This document shows positions 1-9,771 of a stretch of 64,000 nucleotides of DNA, piece after piece (the first letter of the stretch is position 1; each line of letters opens with the position of its first letter). The stretch is from Sphingobacterium sp. GVS05A (GTDB lineage Bacteria; Bacteroidota; Bacteroidia; Sphingobacteriales; Sphingobacteriaceae): contig NZ_JAHXYR010000003.1 of NCBI RefSeq assembly GCF_019969845.1, positions 186,001-250,000 of the forward strand. The letters are read 5' to 3'. The translations under genes and the position numbers were made by a program. The notes beneath the pieces are model-generated. The model saw only the letters and a list, made by a program, of their open reading frames with translations. It had not been told where the DNA came from and did not search any database.

Positions 1-113
1 AAAAAAATAGTAGCACCTATGGCTGTGTACTTACTATGCTCCTCCGGATACTTTTCAAGAGTTTCTTGATGTGCACCTGCACATCTCCAAAAGAAACGGT
101 TAATAGCGCTCAT
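1..113 (-). CDS. DUF4407 domain-containing protein, N-terminal fragment (cut by window edge)
   Basis: Reading the minus strand from an ATG at 113 gives an open frame of 37 codons that continues off the left end. It begins MSAINRFFWRCAGAHQETL and continues with a KYP..H.KYTAIGATIF pattern. This matches the start I know for DUF4407 proteins of Bacteroidota, in which a short cytoplasmic segment (INRFFW.C.GA) precedes the first membrane helix (GIGATI...). These are multi-helix membrane proteins of unknown function. The gene is divergent from the M3 peptidase at 283. Only the N-terminus is visible, so the family call rests on one recognisable motif. Confidence 0.6.
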   Translation of the reverse strand, partial: MSAINRFFWRCAGAHQETLEKYPEEHSKYTAIGATIF

Positions 114-247
114 TTAAATATTTTTACCCAAATTGACAGATTATTTTTAACAAGGTTACGAATAAGTTTTTGTTTTACAATAGGATGACGTTTTTTCGGT
201 CGCTTGTGATCCAAAGAAGCGGGACTCCCGTATTTGCCTAATTTTAT

Positions 248-255
248 TATCTTTG
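248..255 (+). promoter_or_regulatory. Candidate -7 promoter element for the M3 peptidase gene
   Basis: TATCTTTG is a perfect match to the Bacteroidota -7 consensus TAnnTTTG and lies 27 bases before the ATG at 283, giving a leader of about 20 nt. I found no TTG at the ideal -33 spacing, so only the -7 half is supported. Confidence 0.5.
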
Positions 256-282
256 AAAAAAAATCATGAATAATCAGACGAT

Positions 283-2394
283 ATGAAGAAAAGACAACTT
301 TTGCCATTTTTAATGATAGTGGCAACTGCAATTGTTGGTTGTGAGGAAAAAAAAATGATGACAGATAATCCTCTTTTGTTAGCCTATGAAACACCCTTTA
401 ATGTTCCACCATTTGACAAGATCAAAACCGAACATTTCAGGCCTGCCTTTGAGGAGGCAATAAAAGTGCATAATTTGGAAATTGACTCCATTGTCAATAA
501 CTCTGATAAAGCGACTTTCCAAAATACGATAGTAGCCCTTGAAAATGCTGGAAGCTTGCTAAATAATGTATCTACTGTATTTCATAATCTCAACAGTGCA
601 AACACTAACGATAGCATTCAGGCAATCGCAAAAGATCTAGCCCCAATATTGTCTAGTCATTCGGATGAGATCTCGATGAACTCCAAATTGTTTGATAAAA
701 TCAAGGAAGTTTGGAATAGCCGTAACACACTTGGTCTGGACGCCCAAGACAACAAGCTCCTAGAAGAGACTTATAAGAGCTTTGTGCGTTCTGGCGCAAA
801 CCTAAAAGATGCGGATAAAGAAAAAATGAAAAAGATCAATGCCGAACTTTCGACATTGACAACACAGTTCGGACAGAATCTATTGGCTGAAACCAATGCC
901 TACCAACTTGTTGTTGATTCAGCGAGTCAATTGGAAGGCCTACCTGAGTCATTAAAAACTGCAGCTGCCGAGGAAGCTGTTGCCAAAGGTAAAAAAGATA
1001 AATGGGTATTTACCTTACAGAATCCTTCGATCATGCCTTTCCTGCAATATGCCAAAAATCGGGAACTGAGAAAGCAGATCTGGGAAGCATATCAAATGCG
1101 CGGGAACCACGATAACACAAATGATAACAAAGAAATCATTCGGAAAATCGTCAACCTTCGCCTTCAAAAAGCGAAGCTATTGGGCTATAAATCGCATGCG
1201 GCCTATGTCTTGGAGGAATCTATGGCTAAGACACCTGAAAATGTATATGCTTTATTGAATAAGTTATGGACACCGGCTTTGGCGAAAGCGAAAGGCGAAG
1301 AGGCAGATATCGCAAAAGAGATTAAAGGCGAAGGTGGTACTTTTGCGGTTGCGCCATACGATTGGAGATATTATACAGAGATTATACGCAAAAAACGCTT
1401 TGCACTGGACGAAGATGAGATCAAACCTTATTTGAGCTTACCAACAGTACGTGAAGGCGCTTTTGCAGTAGCAAACAAACTATATGGTTTGACATTTGTT
1501 GCCCTCAACAATGTACCAACTTATCATAAAGAAGTCGAGGTGTACGAAGTGAAAGACAAAGATGGTTCACATCTGGGACTTTTGTATGCAGACTTCTTTC
1601 CGCGTGAATCTAAACGTGGTGGTGCCTGGATGACATCTTACCGTGATCAATCCACAAAAGATGGCAAACGCGTTGCTCCGGTAATTTCTATTGTATGTAA
1701 TTTCACAAAACCTGTTGGTAAGAACCCTGCATTGCTGACATTTGATGAAGCGACTACGCTATTTCATGAATTTGGACATGCTTTACATGGACTACTTTCT
1801 AATGTCAAATACAGATCAATGGCTGGTACTTCCGTACCACGTGACTTTGTAGAATTGCCATCACAGATCATGGAAAATTGGGCAGCAGATCCAGAGGTAT
1901 TAAAGACCTATGCAAAACATTTTAAAACCAAAGAGGCCATGCCAGATTCATTGATCCAGAAAATGGAAAAAGCAGGTACTTTTGACCAAGGCTTTGCAAC
2001 AGTGGAATACCTTTCAGCAGCATTGTTGGATATGGATTACCATGCGACAACCAAGGAAATTTCGAAAGATGTCAATGGATTTGAAAAAGCAGCCATGAAG
2101 AAAATAGGTATTATTGACGCAATTATCCCGCGTTATAGAAGTACTTATTTTCAGCATATCTTTGCTGGAGGTTATTCAGCAGGATATTATGCTTATATCT
2201 GGTCGGAAGTGTTGGATTCAGATGCTTTTGCAGCCTTCAAAGAGAAATCTTTGTATGATAAAGCAACAGCGGATTCATTCCGTAAGAACGTCCTCGAAAA
2301 AGGAGGCACAGATGATCCGGCAAAAATGTACCGTACCTTTAGAGGAGCAGACCCAGATCCGAAATATTTATTGAAAAAAAGAGGGTTGAATTAA
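283..2394 (+). CDS. M3 family metallopeptidase, oligopeptidase A / Dcp-like lipoprotein
   Basis: A 703-residue zinc peptidase of the thimet oligopeptidase/peptidyl-dipeptidase (M3) family, which cleaves short peptides. It has a lipoprotein signal peptide (hydrophobic stretch then VGC, Cys20), so it is probably anchored to the membrane on the periplasmic side. The zinc motif HEFGH is at residues 495-499 and the third ligand is probably Glu524 in the VELPSQ segment. Late motifs such as FAGGYSAGYYAYIWSEVLD near residues 627-645 are typical of Dcp. Length is normal for the family. The gene stands alone, with its own -7 element and a strong terminator right after the stop. Confidence 0.93.
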   Translation: MKKRQLLPFLMIVATAIVGCEEKKMMTDNPLLLAYETPFNVPPFDKIKTEHFRPAFEEAIKVHNLEIDSIVNNSDKATFQNTIVALENAGSLLNNVSTVFHNLNSANTNDSIQAIAKDLAPILSSHSDEISMNSKLFDKIKEVWNSRNTLGLDAQDNKLLEETYKSFVRSGANLKDADKEKMKKINAELSTLTTQFGQNLLAETNAYQLVVDSASQLEGLPESLKTAAAEEAVAKGKKDKWVFTLQNPSIMPFLQYAKNRELRKQIWEAYQMRGNHDNTNDNKEIIRKIVNLRLQKAKLLGYKSHAAYVLEESMAKTPENVYALLNKLWTPALAKAKGEEADIAKEIKGEGGTFAVAPYDWRYYTEIIRKKRFALDEDEIKPYLSLPTVREGAFAVANKLYGLTFVALNNVPTYHKEVEVYEVKDKDGSHLGLLYADFFPRESKRGGAWMTSYRDQSTKDGKRVAPVISIVCNFTKPVGKNPALLTFDEATTLFHEFGHALHGLLSNVKYRSMAGTSVPRDFVELPSQIMENWAADPEVLKTYAKHFKTKEAMPDSLIQKMEKAGTFDQGFATVEYLSAALLDMDYHATTKEISKDVNGFEKAAMKKIGIIDAIIPRYRSTYFQHIFAGGYSAGYYAYIWSEVLDSDAFAAFKEKSLYDKATADSFRKNVLEKGGTDDPAKMYRTFRGADPDPKYLLKKRGLN

Positions 2395-2402
2395 TCCACT
2401 AG

Positions 2403-2450
2403 AAAACAAAAAAAGGAGATATATGAAAATATATCTCCTTTTTTTGTTTT
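2403..2450 (+). terminator. Intrinsic terminator after the M3 peptidase gene
   Basis: Near-perfect inverted repeat: arms 2403-2424 and 2429-2450 around a 4-base loop, built on GGAGATATAT/ATATATCTCC and flanked by A7 on the left and T7 on the right. It can act in both directions. Confidence 0.85.
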
Positions 2451-2523
2451 CATACTTGTTATTCTAAAAACAATGCTTACATTTGGATATTATTTATAAT
2501 GAGTCTAAATAAATGTGTATAGT

Positions 2524-2844
2524 ATGTGTGATACCAAGATTCTAAGTCAACGCGGAGATACCCACATTAGTGTTTGCCATAAGTGCAGAACATATTATAT
2601 CTGGCAGCAAAGTTTTGTACTGACATTTACACAGAATAAGTTTTTCGATTTTCTGACCATCATTAAGAGTAATGGTGACGAACTTTTCTTCAGTTCATTC
2701 CCGGATGGTGAATTTCGCTTGATTATGAAGACCCCTTATCCTGACATTGTTTTCTCGTTTGATGAAGAGCAATGGCACAACTTTAGGGACGCGCTACAAG
2801 AATCGTATTACATGAATGAATTTTATGGCATGTTAAACAATTAA
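2524..2844 (+). CDS. Small conserved Bacteroidota protein, DUF6686-like
   Basis: A soluble protein of 106 residues with no signal peptide or membrane segment. I chose the ATG at 2524 (MCDTKILSQ) over a GTG three codons upstream. It has a Cys pair in HKCRTYY plus an early Cys, a hydrophobic beta-rich middle (FVLTFTQNKFFDFL) and an acidic C-terminus. The pattern resembles the small Bacteroidota family DUF6686, but I hold that name loosely. Function is unknown. It is monocistronic, between two terminator-like hairpins. Confidence 0.6.
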   Translation: MCDTKILSQRGDTHISVCHKCRTYYIWQQSFVLTFTQNKFFDFLTIIKSNGDELFFSSFPDGEFRLIMKTPYPDIVFSFDEEQWHNFRDALQESYYMNEFYGMLNN

Positions 2845-2915
2845 GATAAAAAGTCCTGTTGCTTCGCTTGTGTTTCATCTCTCTTTCCTTATGCGTTGCC
2901 AACAGGCACAAACAA

Positions 2916-2962
2916 AACCCTCAGTGATATCCGTATGAACATACAGATAGCTACTGAGGGTT
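2916..2962. terminator. Hairpin between convergent genes, probable bidirectional terminator
   Basis: A 10-bp perfect stem AACCCTCAGT (2916-2925) / ACTGAGGGTT (2953-2962) encloses a second short stem GTATG..CATAC. It separates the plus-strand gene ending at 2844 from the minus-strand gene ending at 2984. The U-rich tail is weak. Confidence 0.6.
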
Positions 2963-2983
2963 CTACTTTATCTCGTGATGCGG

Positions 2984-4369
2984 TTATTCGCCTATCGCAT
3001 AATATTTAAAATCGAGATCTTCAAGCTGTTTCCGATTCAATAGTTTCCGCCCATCAAATACAAAGGCAGGTTTCTTCATCTGATCCTTGATCTTCTTCCA
3101 GTCATAGCTTTTGAATTCATCCCATTCTGTTAATATGGCAACAGCGTGTGCGTCGTCACAGGCTTCATAAGGTGTATCGACAACTTTGACCAAGAGTCTA
3201 TTTTCTTCCGATGAACGCGTGTTCAGATAATCCAAGTCAGCGTAAATACGTTCAGCAGACACTTTTGGATCATACACTGTAATTTCCGCCTGCTCATTTA
3301 ATAGATAATCGGCAACGTAGATCGCTGCGGATTCACGAGTGTCATTGGTATCTTTTTTAAACGCCCAGCCCAAAAAAGCAATCTTTTTTCCTGATACCGT
3401 ATTGTACAATGTCTGGATAATATTGTCAGCAAAACGCTGCTTTTGATAATCATTCATTAAAATAACCTGATCCCAGTATTCAGCGACTTCCGTAAGCCCA
3501 TAACTGCGTGCGATATAGACGAGGTTGAGAATGTCTTTCTGAAAACATGACCCCCCGAAACCAACCGATGCTTTTAAAAACTTAGCGCCAATACGTGTAT
3601 CCATACCAATAGCTTTGGATACCTCATCAACATTGGCACCCGTTTTCTCACAAAGAGCAGAAATTGAGTTAATAGAAGAAACCCGTTGCGCCAGAAAAGC
3701 GTTAGCGGTCAATTTAGAAAGCTCAGAAGACCACAGATTTGTCGTCAAGATTTTGCTTTGATCTACCCAATGCGCATAGATATTCACTAATGCTGCAATT
3801 GCTTCTTCATTTTCACCGCCGATAAGTACACGGTCCGGATTGATCAAATCCTGTATTGCCGTCCCTTCGGCGAGGAATTCAGGATTTGATAAAATATGAA
3901 AATTCACACCGTTACCGGTATTGTCAAGGATACTTTTCAATGCAGCAGCTGTACGTACCGGAAGAGTGGATTTTTCGACAACAATCTTATCATCTTTGGC
4001 GACTGAAGCGATTTGACGAGCGCATAGCTCGATATATTTTAAATCCGCAGCCATCCCCTTTCCTTTTCCGTAATTCTTGGTTGGGGTATTGACCGAAATA
4101 AAAATCATCTCGGCCTCATCAATAGCCTTGTTGATATCGGTTGAGAAAAACAAATTGCGTCCCCTCGCTTCAGCAACGATTTCTTGGAGGCCCGGTTCGT
4201 AAACAGGAAGGTTTTCTAGGTTTTCATCATTCCATGCTCCAATACGCTCGGCATTCATATCAACAATGGTAATCTCAATATGAGGACATTGTTTCGCAAC
4301 AACCGACATTGTTGGCCCACCCACGTAACCAGCTCCTATACAGCATATTTTCTTGATAGTTTTACTCAT
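2984..4369 (-). CDS. ugd: UDP-glucose 6-dehydrogenase
   Basis: Oxidises UDP-glucose to UDP-glucuronate with two NAD+, supplying precursor for surface polysaccharides. The 461-residue protein has an N-terminal Rossmann motif GAGYVGGPT (residues 13-21), a central dimer domain and a C-terminal UDP-binding domain. The catalytic cysteine is Cys275 in [10 protein letters not shown]. Overall it resembles the longer, animal-type UGDH (for example the VYEPGL and STDI segments) rather than the shorter E. coli type. No polysaccharide cluster surrounds it. It is divergent from dnaG. A possible -7 element TACATTTG sits on the minus strand at 4403-4410, but without a well-spaced TTG. Confidence 0.95.
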   Translation of the reverse strand: MSKTIKKICCIGAGYVGGPTMSVVAKQCPHIEITIVDMNAERIGAWNDENLENLPVYEPGLQEIVAEARGRNLFFSTDINKAIDEAEMIFISVNTPTKNYGKGKGMAADLKYIELCARQIASVAKDDKIVVEKSTLPVRTAAALKSILDNTGNGVNFHILSNPEFLAEGTAIQDLINPDRVLIGGENEEAIAALVNIYAHWVDQSKILTTNLWSSELSKLTANAFLAQRVSSINSISALCEKTGANVDEVSKAIGMDTRIGAKFLKASVGFGGSCFQKDILNLVYIARSYGLTEVAEYWDQVILMNDYQKQRFADNIIQTLYNTVSGKKIAFLGWAFKKDTNDTRESAAIYVADYLLNEQAEITVYDPKVSAERIYADLDYLNTRSSEENRLLVKVVDTPYEACDDAHAVAILTEWDEFKSYDWKKIKDQMKKPAFVFDGRKLLNRKQLEDLDFKYYAIGE

Positions 4370-4677
4370 TTTGATTATCTTAATCAGCTATAAATTGAAC
4401 AACAAATGTAAAGAATTCGAAATTGTTTTTTGTCGATAAAAGTCAATATTTCATTTCGAAAGTATAAAAACAAGACGTTATTGTAGCATAGAGGTTCCAT
4501 CACAGCCTTTGTCTGGCTCATTCTGAAGGTATAAGAACTGAAGTGGGCGGTTTAGTTGGGTGTAAATATCTTTTTGAGCTGTTTAATTGTACAGCGAAGG
4601 GCCAGCATAAATAATTGGATCTGGACTAAAATCTATCAGATTTATACTAATTTTACATTAAAAATAGGAGCACGATT
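4370..4677. other. Intergenic region between divergent ugd and dnaG
   Basis: 308 bases without an ORF worth calling. It must contain the promoters of both flanking genes. I see a minus-strand TACATTTG (4403-4410) and, next to dnaG, an AGGAG at 4666-4670. No hairpin or repeat stood out. Confidence 0.5.
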
Positions 4678-6681
4678 TTGATAAAGCAAGACGTTATTGA
4701 CAAAGTACTGGAAACGGCACGGATAGAGGAAGTGGTGGGTGACTTCGTTGATTTAAAGAAGCGTGGTACCTCATTGATCGGGAATTGTCCATTTCACCAC
4801 GAAAAAACACCATCATTCCACGTTTCTGTCTCAAAAGGTATCTACAAATGTTTTGGCTGTGGTGTAGGAGGGGATTCCCTCAAATTTGTGATGGAACTGG
4901 AAAAGTTCTCCTATCCCGAAGCGATTCGTTATCTGGCTGATAAATATTCCATTGAGATTGAAGAGGTTGAACGGTCTCCAGCACAGCTCGCTGCACAGGA
5001 TAAAAGAGAAAGTCTTTATGTCTTGAGTGCCTGGGCAGGTAAATTTTTCGTAGAACAGCTCTGGAAAAGTGAAATGGGGCAGGTCATCGGACTCAACTAT
5101 TTCAAAGAGCGGGGATACCGTGAGGATATCATCAAGAAATTCGAACTAGGCTATTCACCCGAAGAGTGGACGGCATTGGTGGATAAGGCACAGGAAGCAG
5201 GCTTCCATCCGGATTACCTGGCTGCAAGTGGACTTGCTATTGAACGTGACGATAAATCGCTCTACGATCGCTTCAGGGGGCGTGTCATGTTCCCTATTCA
5301 TAACTTGACCGGACGTATTATCGGGTTTGGTGGACGTACGCTAAAAACGGATAAGAAGGTCGCCAAATATGTAAACTCACCCGAAAGTGAGATCTATCAT
5401 AAGTCAGATGTACTCTATGGGTTGAATTTTGCCAAGAAGGCAATCATGGAAGAGGACAATTGCTATCTCGTTGAGGGCTATGCGGATGTTCTATCTGTAC
5501 ATCAGGCCGGTGTTGAAAATGTGGTTTCTTCCTCGGGAACCTCGCTGACCACTGGTCAGATTAAATTGATTTCCAGATTTACCAAAAATGTAACCATACT
5601 CTATGATGGAGATGAAGCTGGTATAAAAGCCTCATTGCGTGGTACCGATATGTTGCTGGAAGAAGGGTTAAATGTAAAGGTATTGCTCTTCCCGGATGGG
5701 AATGACCCCGATTCCTATGTGCAAACATATGGAGCCACAGCCTTTAAGGAATATGTGAAATCCCATCAGCAGGATTTTATCTTCTATAAGACCAATATTT
5801 TACTTCGCGATGCCAACAACGATCCCATCAAAAGGGCCGAAGTGATACGCGATGTTGTTGAAAGTATCGCTTTGATCCCGGATGAGATTAAAGTCTCTGT
5901 TTTTATTCGGGAATGTAGCAGCTTATTGGATATTGAGGAGCGTATTTTGCTTGCCGAGCTCAACAAGATAAGGCTGAATAAGGCAAAAAAAGCCGATAAG
6001 GATGCCTCTCGCAAGGCCCAAAATACCCCTGCAAACACGGGAATGCCGTCTTTTGGAATGGATGGCCCGCCGCCTGATTTCTTTATGACAGAAGATGAGC
6101 GTGGAGGTGTGCCGGCCATGGAGGCTACGGAGCAGCCTACACAGCTTACTGCTGAGATCCTGCAGGAACGTGAGATCGTCCGTATCCTGATCAACTATGG
6201 TGATTACCTGGCGACCTGGGAAGGGGATGGCGACATTCCGGTTGCGGGTGTCTTGCTGGGTAATATCAGCGATATTGAATTCAAAGATAAGGGCGCTGCA
6301 TTTATTCTGAAAGCTTATCGGGATGCTGCTGAAAATTATGAAATCCCCGATGCAAAATTATTTTACTCCAATGCTGATGCTGCAGTTTCCGAGCTGGCGA
6401 TCAATTGCGTGGCGACGAAATATTCACTCAGTGAAAATTGGAATGACGATAAACGCAAGATCTATGTGACTCAAGAGTATGAGCATCTCAAACAATTGGT
6501 CGTAGAGGCTATCTATCGGATAAAAAAGCAAAAGATCGGCGCTGAAATGCATCATATTCGTGAAGAAATGAAGCAAGAGCAGGATGTTGCTAATCTGGAA
6601 GTGCTTATCTTTAAGTATCAAAAACTCAAAGAGGCGGAGCGTCTTTTGGGGGGATTTTTGGGAAATACGATTGTAAAGTAA
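4678..6681 (+). CDS. dnaG: DNA primase DnaG
   Basis: Synthesises RNA primers at the replication fork with the replicative helicase. 667 residues. The N-terminal CHC2 zinc finger uses Cys37, His40, Cys58 and Cys61. The TOPRIM catalytic core has Glu266 (YLVEGYADV) and Asp310/Asp312 (LYDGDEAG). A proline- and glutamate-rich linker (about 435-490) leads to the C-terminal helicase-interaction domain. The start codon is TTG at 4678, seven bases after a clear AGGAG. The protein begins MIKQDVIDKVLETARIEEV, as DnaG normally does, so this start is well supported. It is followed at once by yraN. Confidence 0.97.
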   Translation: MIKQDVIDKVLETARIEEVVGDFVDLKKRGTSLIGNCPFHHEKTPSFHVSVSKGIYKCFGCGVGGDSLKFVMELEKFSYPEAIRYLADKYSIEIEEVERSPAQLAAQDKRESLYVLSAWAGKFFVEQLWKSEMGQVIGLNYFKERGYREDIIKKFELGYSPEEWTALVDKAQEAGFHPDYLAASGLAIERDDKSLYDRFRGRVMFPIHNLTGRIIGFGGRTLKTDKKVAKYVNSPESEIYHKSDVLYGLNFAKKAIMEEDNCYLVEGYADVLSVHQAGVENVVSSSGTSLTTGQIKLISRFTKNVTILYDGDEAGIKASLRGTDMLLEEGLNVKVLLFPDGNDPDSYVQTYGATAFKEYVKSHQQDFIFYKTNILLRDANNDPIKRAEVIRDVVESIALIPDEIKVSVFIRECSSLLDIEERILLAELNKIRLNKAKKADKDASRKAQNTPANTGMPSFGMDGPPPDFFMTEDERGGVPAMEATEQPTQLTAEILQEREIVRILINYGDYLATWEGDGDIPVAGVLLGNISDIEFKDKGAAFILKAYRDAAENYEIPDAKLFYSNADAAVSELAINCVATKYSLSENWNDDKRKIYVTQEYEHLKQLVVEAIYRIKKQKIGAEMHHIREEMKQEQDVANLEVLIFKYQKLKEAERLLGGFLGNTIVK

Positions 6682-6691
6682 TCCGGATAAT

Positions 6692-7048
6692 ATGGCGAAA
6701 CATCTTGAAATAGGAATACAGGGCGAAAAGTTGGCTATGGAATACCTGATCGAGATGGGCTATAAAATAATGTTAAGAAATTGGCGATTTAAGAATTTAG
6801 AAGTAGATTTGATCGTCATGGATGGGAGTACCCTGGTATTCGTGGAGGTGAAAACACGATCGACGACAGATTTTGGTGAGCCTTATGAATTTGTAGATGT
6901 GCGCAAGCAACGGCGACTGATTCGGGCAGCGCAAGCCTATATATTGAAACATGCATATAGTGGTGAAGTGAGATTCGACGTAGTAGCTGTAACGAATAAC
7001 ACGCATTCAAAACTTACTTATATTAAAGATGCATTTTGGGATAGTTGA
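6692..7048 (+). CDS. yraN: YraN/UPF0102 family endonuclease-fold protein
   Basis: A 118-residue protein of the YraN (UPF0102) family with a restriction-endonuclease-like fold. Visible signature: GIQGEKLAMEYL near the start, NWR followed by EVDLIVMD, then FVEVKTR (the D..ExK metal-site pattern), and a C-terminal VRFDVVAV strand. Members are thought to act on branched or damaged DNA, but the role is not settled. It starts 10 bases after the dnaG stop and is probably co-transcribed. Length is standard. Confidence 0.93.
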   Translation: MAKHLEIGIQGEKLAMEYLIEMGYKIMLRNWRFKNLEVDLIVMDGSTLVFVEVKTRSTTDFGEPYEFVDVRKQRRLIRAAQAYILKHAYSGEVRFDVVAVTNNTHSKLTYIKDAFWDS

Positions 7049-7149
7049 GAATAGTATTGAGCTATCCGATTTGAAATAAGAGATCTTGGGCGTATAAGCC
7101 ATCAGTTTACCAAGTTTCTGGTTTTGAATCAGACTTTTATATTATAAAA

Positions 7150-7205
7150 ATGAAACGATCATGATTTATTAAACATACTGTTTTATAACAATGCGATCGT
7201 TTCAT
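7150..7205. repeat. Inverted repeat downstream of yraN
   Basis: Perfect 11-bp arms ATGAAACGATC (7150-7160) and GATCGTTTCAT (7195-7205) separated by 34 AT-rich bases. It lies between yraN and the glutaminyl cyclase start at 7230. It could be an operator or the base of a structured leader; the long loop and lack of a T-run argue against a simple terminator. Confidence 0.5.
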
Positions 7206-7229
7206 CAGCTTTAAAAATAGATTATTTAG

Positions 7230-8258
7230 ATGAAAAAAATCACGTATTTTATTGCGATAGCAACACTTGCTTTTGCTTCCTGTAAATCGAAAAAATCTGC
7301 TTTGGAATTTGCGTCACCTGGTGCAAACCAAGCCGTTTTAAAGGGCAGTCAAGTGCAATTAAAATTGAAATTTGACGCAATTACCATGGATTCTGTCGCT
7401 TACTTTGTGGACGACAAACATGTAGGGTCCTCTACAGATACTGCCGCAATCACTGTAGAGACCAAAGATATGCCCTATGGTTCACGCAATATTTCCGCAA
7501 CAGTCTATAGCGGTGGTAAGTCAAATTCCGTCTCCAGTACGTTCTTTGTGGTTCCTGCAAGTGCAAAGAACTATGGATTTCAGGTTGTCAACAAATACCC
7601 GCATGACACAACTGCATTTACCCAAGGACTTCAGTTTGCCGATGGTGTATTGTATGAATCAAATGGACGATATGGTGAATCTAATCTTAGAAAGGTGGAT
7701 CTGACAACTGGAAAAGTCCTGAAAGAAATCAAATTCGATGAGAAAACTTTTGCTGAAGGGATGACGTTAGTCGGTAATAAATTGTTTATGCTAACCTGGC
7801 AGCAAGGGGAAGGATACGTTTTTGATAAAAATTCATTTACAAAAGAGAGCTCATTTAAATACGAAAATAGTAAAGAGGGCTGGGGCATTACCTACGATGG
7901 CAAGCGTTTGATCAAGTCAGATGGTTCCAATAAATTGTTTTTCCTGGATGCCGTTACTGGTAAAGAGTTGGGCTCAATTGGTGTATATGACGAGAATGGT
8001 CCCGTAGATCAACTGAATGAATTGGAGTATATTGATGGAAAAGTTTACGCAAATGTCTATCAAAAGGATGTTCTCGCAATTATCAATCCAGAGACAGGTG
8101 CTGTAGAGAGTAGGATTAATCTGGTTGGAATCTATGAGCATACTTCAGCTTATGATAATGAGCTGAATGGAATCGCCTATGATCAGGCCAATAAACGCTT
8201 GTTCGTAACTGGTAAGTTGTGGAACACACTGTATGAAATCAAAGCAATAGAAAAGTAA
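7230..8258 (+). CDS. Glutaminyl-peptide cyclotransferase (plant/bacterial type) lipoprotein
   Basis: Predicted to convert N-terminal glutamine to pyroglutamate on exported proteins. 342 residues with a lipoprotein signal (lipobox FASC, Cys19). An N-terminal Ig-like beta domain of about 100 residues is followed by a five-bladed beta-propeller. Propeller signatures include FTQGL.F.DG.LYESNGRYGES (from about 130), FAEGMT....LF.LTWQ, and LNELEYIDGKVYANVY. This is the pattern of the papaya-type QC family (Glu_cyclase_2), not the zinc-dependent animal type. It is transcribed alone and followed by a terminator. Confidence 0.88.
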   Translation: MKKITYFIAIATLAFASCKSKKSALEFASPGANQAVLKGSQVQLKLKFDAITMDSVAYFVDDKHVGSSTDTAAITVETKDMPYGSRNISATVYSGGKSNSVSSTFFVVPASAKNYGFQVVNKYPHDTTAFTQGLQFADGVLYESNGRYGESNLRKVDLTTGKVLKEIKFDEKTFAEGMTLVGNKLFMLTWQQGEGYVFDKNSFTKESSFKYENSKEGWGITYDGKRLIKSDGSNKLFFLDAVTGKELGSIGVYDENGPVDQLNELEYIDGKVYANVYQKDVLAIINPETGAVESRINLVGIYEHTSAYDNELNGIAYDQANKRLFVTGKLWNTLYEIKAIEK

Positions 8259-8280
8259 CGTATTAAGCAAAATACATGTA

Positions 8281-8317
8281 AAGAAAAGCGATGTCCCTGG
8301 ATATCGCTTTTCTTTTT
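8281..8317 (+). terminator. Intrinsic terminator after the glutaminyl cyclase gene
   Basis: Stem AAGAAAAGCGAT paired with ATCGCTTTTCTT around a short loop, followed by T residues. Confidence 0.85.
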
Positions 8318-8676
8318 GCGGTGGGTCTAACAGTGCCAATATCATGTAAAGAGTATTGATCGTTCATGCGAGGCGACTTGGTCCACGCAAAACGAATGCA
8401 TGGATAGGCCTCCTGAGAAACACAAACTCATATCAATTCATTGTAGGACATTGACGCATGGATCCTTCAAACATTAAAAAGTAGCCACCAATCTATATCG
8501 AAGAGGTCATTTTACATCTTGGCCTCTATAACTAAAGCGATCAGACAGAAACCAACAACGACAGATCTTGGCCTAAAACTTTCATGCTTTCACAAGCACC
8601 AACAGCTATGAAAATCGACTTAAGGTTCTTCCTGACCAATAGAAAACAGACACTTCCAGAAAAAAACAGGCACTAT

Positions 8677-8714
8677 AAAAAAAGGGATGAAACATATGTT
8701 CCATCCCTTTTTTT
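8677..8714 (-). terminator. Intrinsic terminator of the Kelch/DUF4270 operon
   Basis: A7 GGGATG ... CATCCC T7 hairpin with an inner AACATATGTT palindrome. It lies just past the stop codon of the minus-strand Kelch gene and also reads as a terminator in the other direction. Confidence 0.85.
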
Positions 8715-8730
8715 GATTTATATTTTGTTA

Positions 8731-9768
8731 TTAATAAACAGGAACAAAGCTCCAGTTATCATCAAAACGTGTTGTACCATTTAGGCCTGTAGCAACATAA
8801 CCTGTTGATCCGATTGTGTAAGCAACAGCATCTTGTCTTGCACCACCACCAAGGGCTGTATTGTCACTTGTCCAATAGTCGCCGCTGATATTATATTTCA
8901 CAACTGAACTTGTTGCAGTCCCTTTTAATCCACCAACTAAGAAACCACTATTGCCAATAACGAAAGCAGCAGCATTAGAACGAGTCATATCATAACTATA
9001 TGTGCCATCGTTTCTGTTTAGATCTGCTAATTGTGTCCATTTGCTACCATCAAATTTGTAAAAATCTCCTGGGTAACCACCATTGGAAACTCCGCCACCA
9101 ACATATGCAGCATTACCCGATACAAATACAAAAGCACCTTTTCTCTTAGCTGTAAATGGAGCATCAGGAATTGCTTCCCATTTATTTAAATCTGGGTCAT
9201 ATTTGAAAAACTGATTGGTAAAGGAAGTACCATTTGCAATCGTTGTCTCTCCTGTACCCACGTAGGCTTTTCCTCCGATAGTAAATGCTACAGCATTTGC
9301 TAATACGATAGGTAAATCAGCAACTTTAGTCCATTGTTTTCCTTTTTCTGCCGAAGGGTCAAATTTATAGAAATCTTTCAAGAAGTTTGCGCCATCATTA
9401 CCGCCACCTACATAGCCAAAATCTCCGATAGCAAAAGCAATTGCGCCACGACGACCACTGCTTTCTGCGTTATTATCCGCTAATGGATCTTTTTCGCTCC
9501 ACGTGTTAGATGCTTGATCATAAGCATAGGTGTTTTTTAGGTTAACAGGCTTGCTACCTGCATTGTTTGATTGACCTGTAGTTACATAAGCGATATTCTT
9601 TATTACAAAACTTGCTGCGGAAGAAGTTTGTGGACCTTTGTAAGCTGCTTTTTGAAACCACTCCGTAGATTTATCTTCAGTGTTGTCGTCGCTTTTTTTA
9701 CAAGAAGAGAATGATGTAACTGTAACTACAAAAGCTGACAATACGAGTAGCCAATTTTTCTTGTTCAT
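8731..9768 (-). CDS. Kelch-repeat lipoprotein
   Basis: 345 residues with a lipoprotein signal peptide (lipobox FSSC, Cys23). The mature part consists of about six Kelch-type units marked by repeated GG/VGGG turns, aromatic F/Y-K-FDP segments and ..W..... positions (FGYVGGGNDGANFLKDFYKFDP, AYVGTGET, AYVGGGVSNGG, GFLVGG, GYVATG). This predicts one beta-propeller on the cell surface or in the periplasm. It could bind carbohydrate, but no enzyme residues can be named. It follows the DUF4270 gene after only three bases, so the two form an operon. Confidence 0.85.
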   Translation of the reverse strand: MNKKNWLLVLSAFVVTVTSFSSCKKSDDNTEDKSTEWFQKAAYKGPQTSSAASFVIKNIAYVTTGQSNNAGSKPVNLKNTYAYDQASNTWSEKDPLADNNAESSGRRGAIAFAIGDFGYVGGGNDGANFLKDFYKFDPSAEKGKQWTKVADLPIVLANAVAFTIGGKAYVGTGETTIANGTSFTNQFFKYDPDLNKWEAIPDAPFTAKRKGAFVFVSGNAAYVGGGVSNGGYPGDFYKFDGSKWTQLADLNRNDGTYSYDMTRSNAAAFVIGNSGFLVGGLKGTATSSVVKYNISGDYWTSDNTALGGGARQDAVAYTIGSTGYVATGLNGTTRFDDNWSFVPVY

Positions 9769-9771
9769 AAA

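Larger units (their letters stand above)
8259..8730. other. Intergenic region between convergent genes
   Basis: About 470 bases with no convincing gene. It holds a terminator for each flanking gene (8281-8317 and 8677-8714) and roughly 350 bases of featureless sequence in between. The only sizeable frame (8584-8784 plus) overlaps the right-hand terminator and the Kelch gene and looks spurious. Confidence 0.6.

Noticed and set aside
110..394. 94-residue minus-strand frame at the left end
   Set aside because: Overlaps the M3 peptidase start and promoter; the DUF4407 frame ending upstream at 113 explains the minus strand better.
8584..8784. 66-residue plus-strand frame
   Set aside because: Runs across the terminator and into the antisense of the Kelch gene; no family resemblance.
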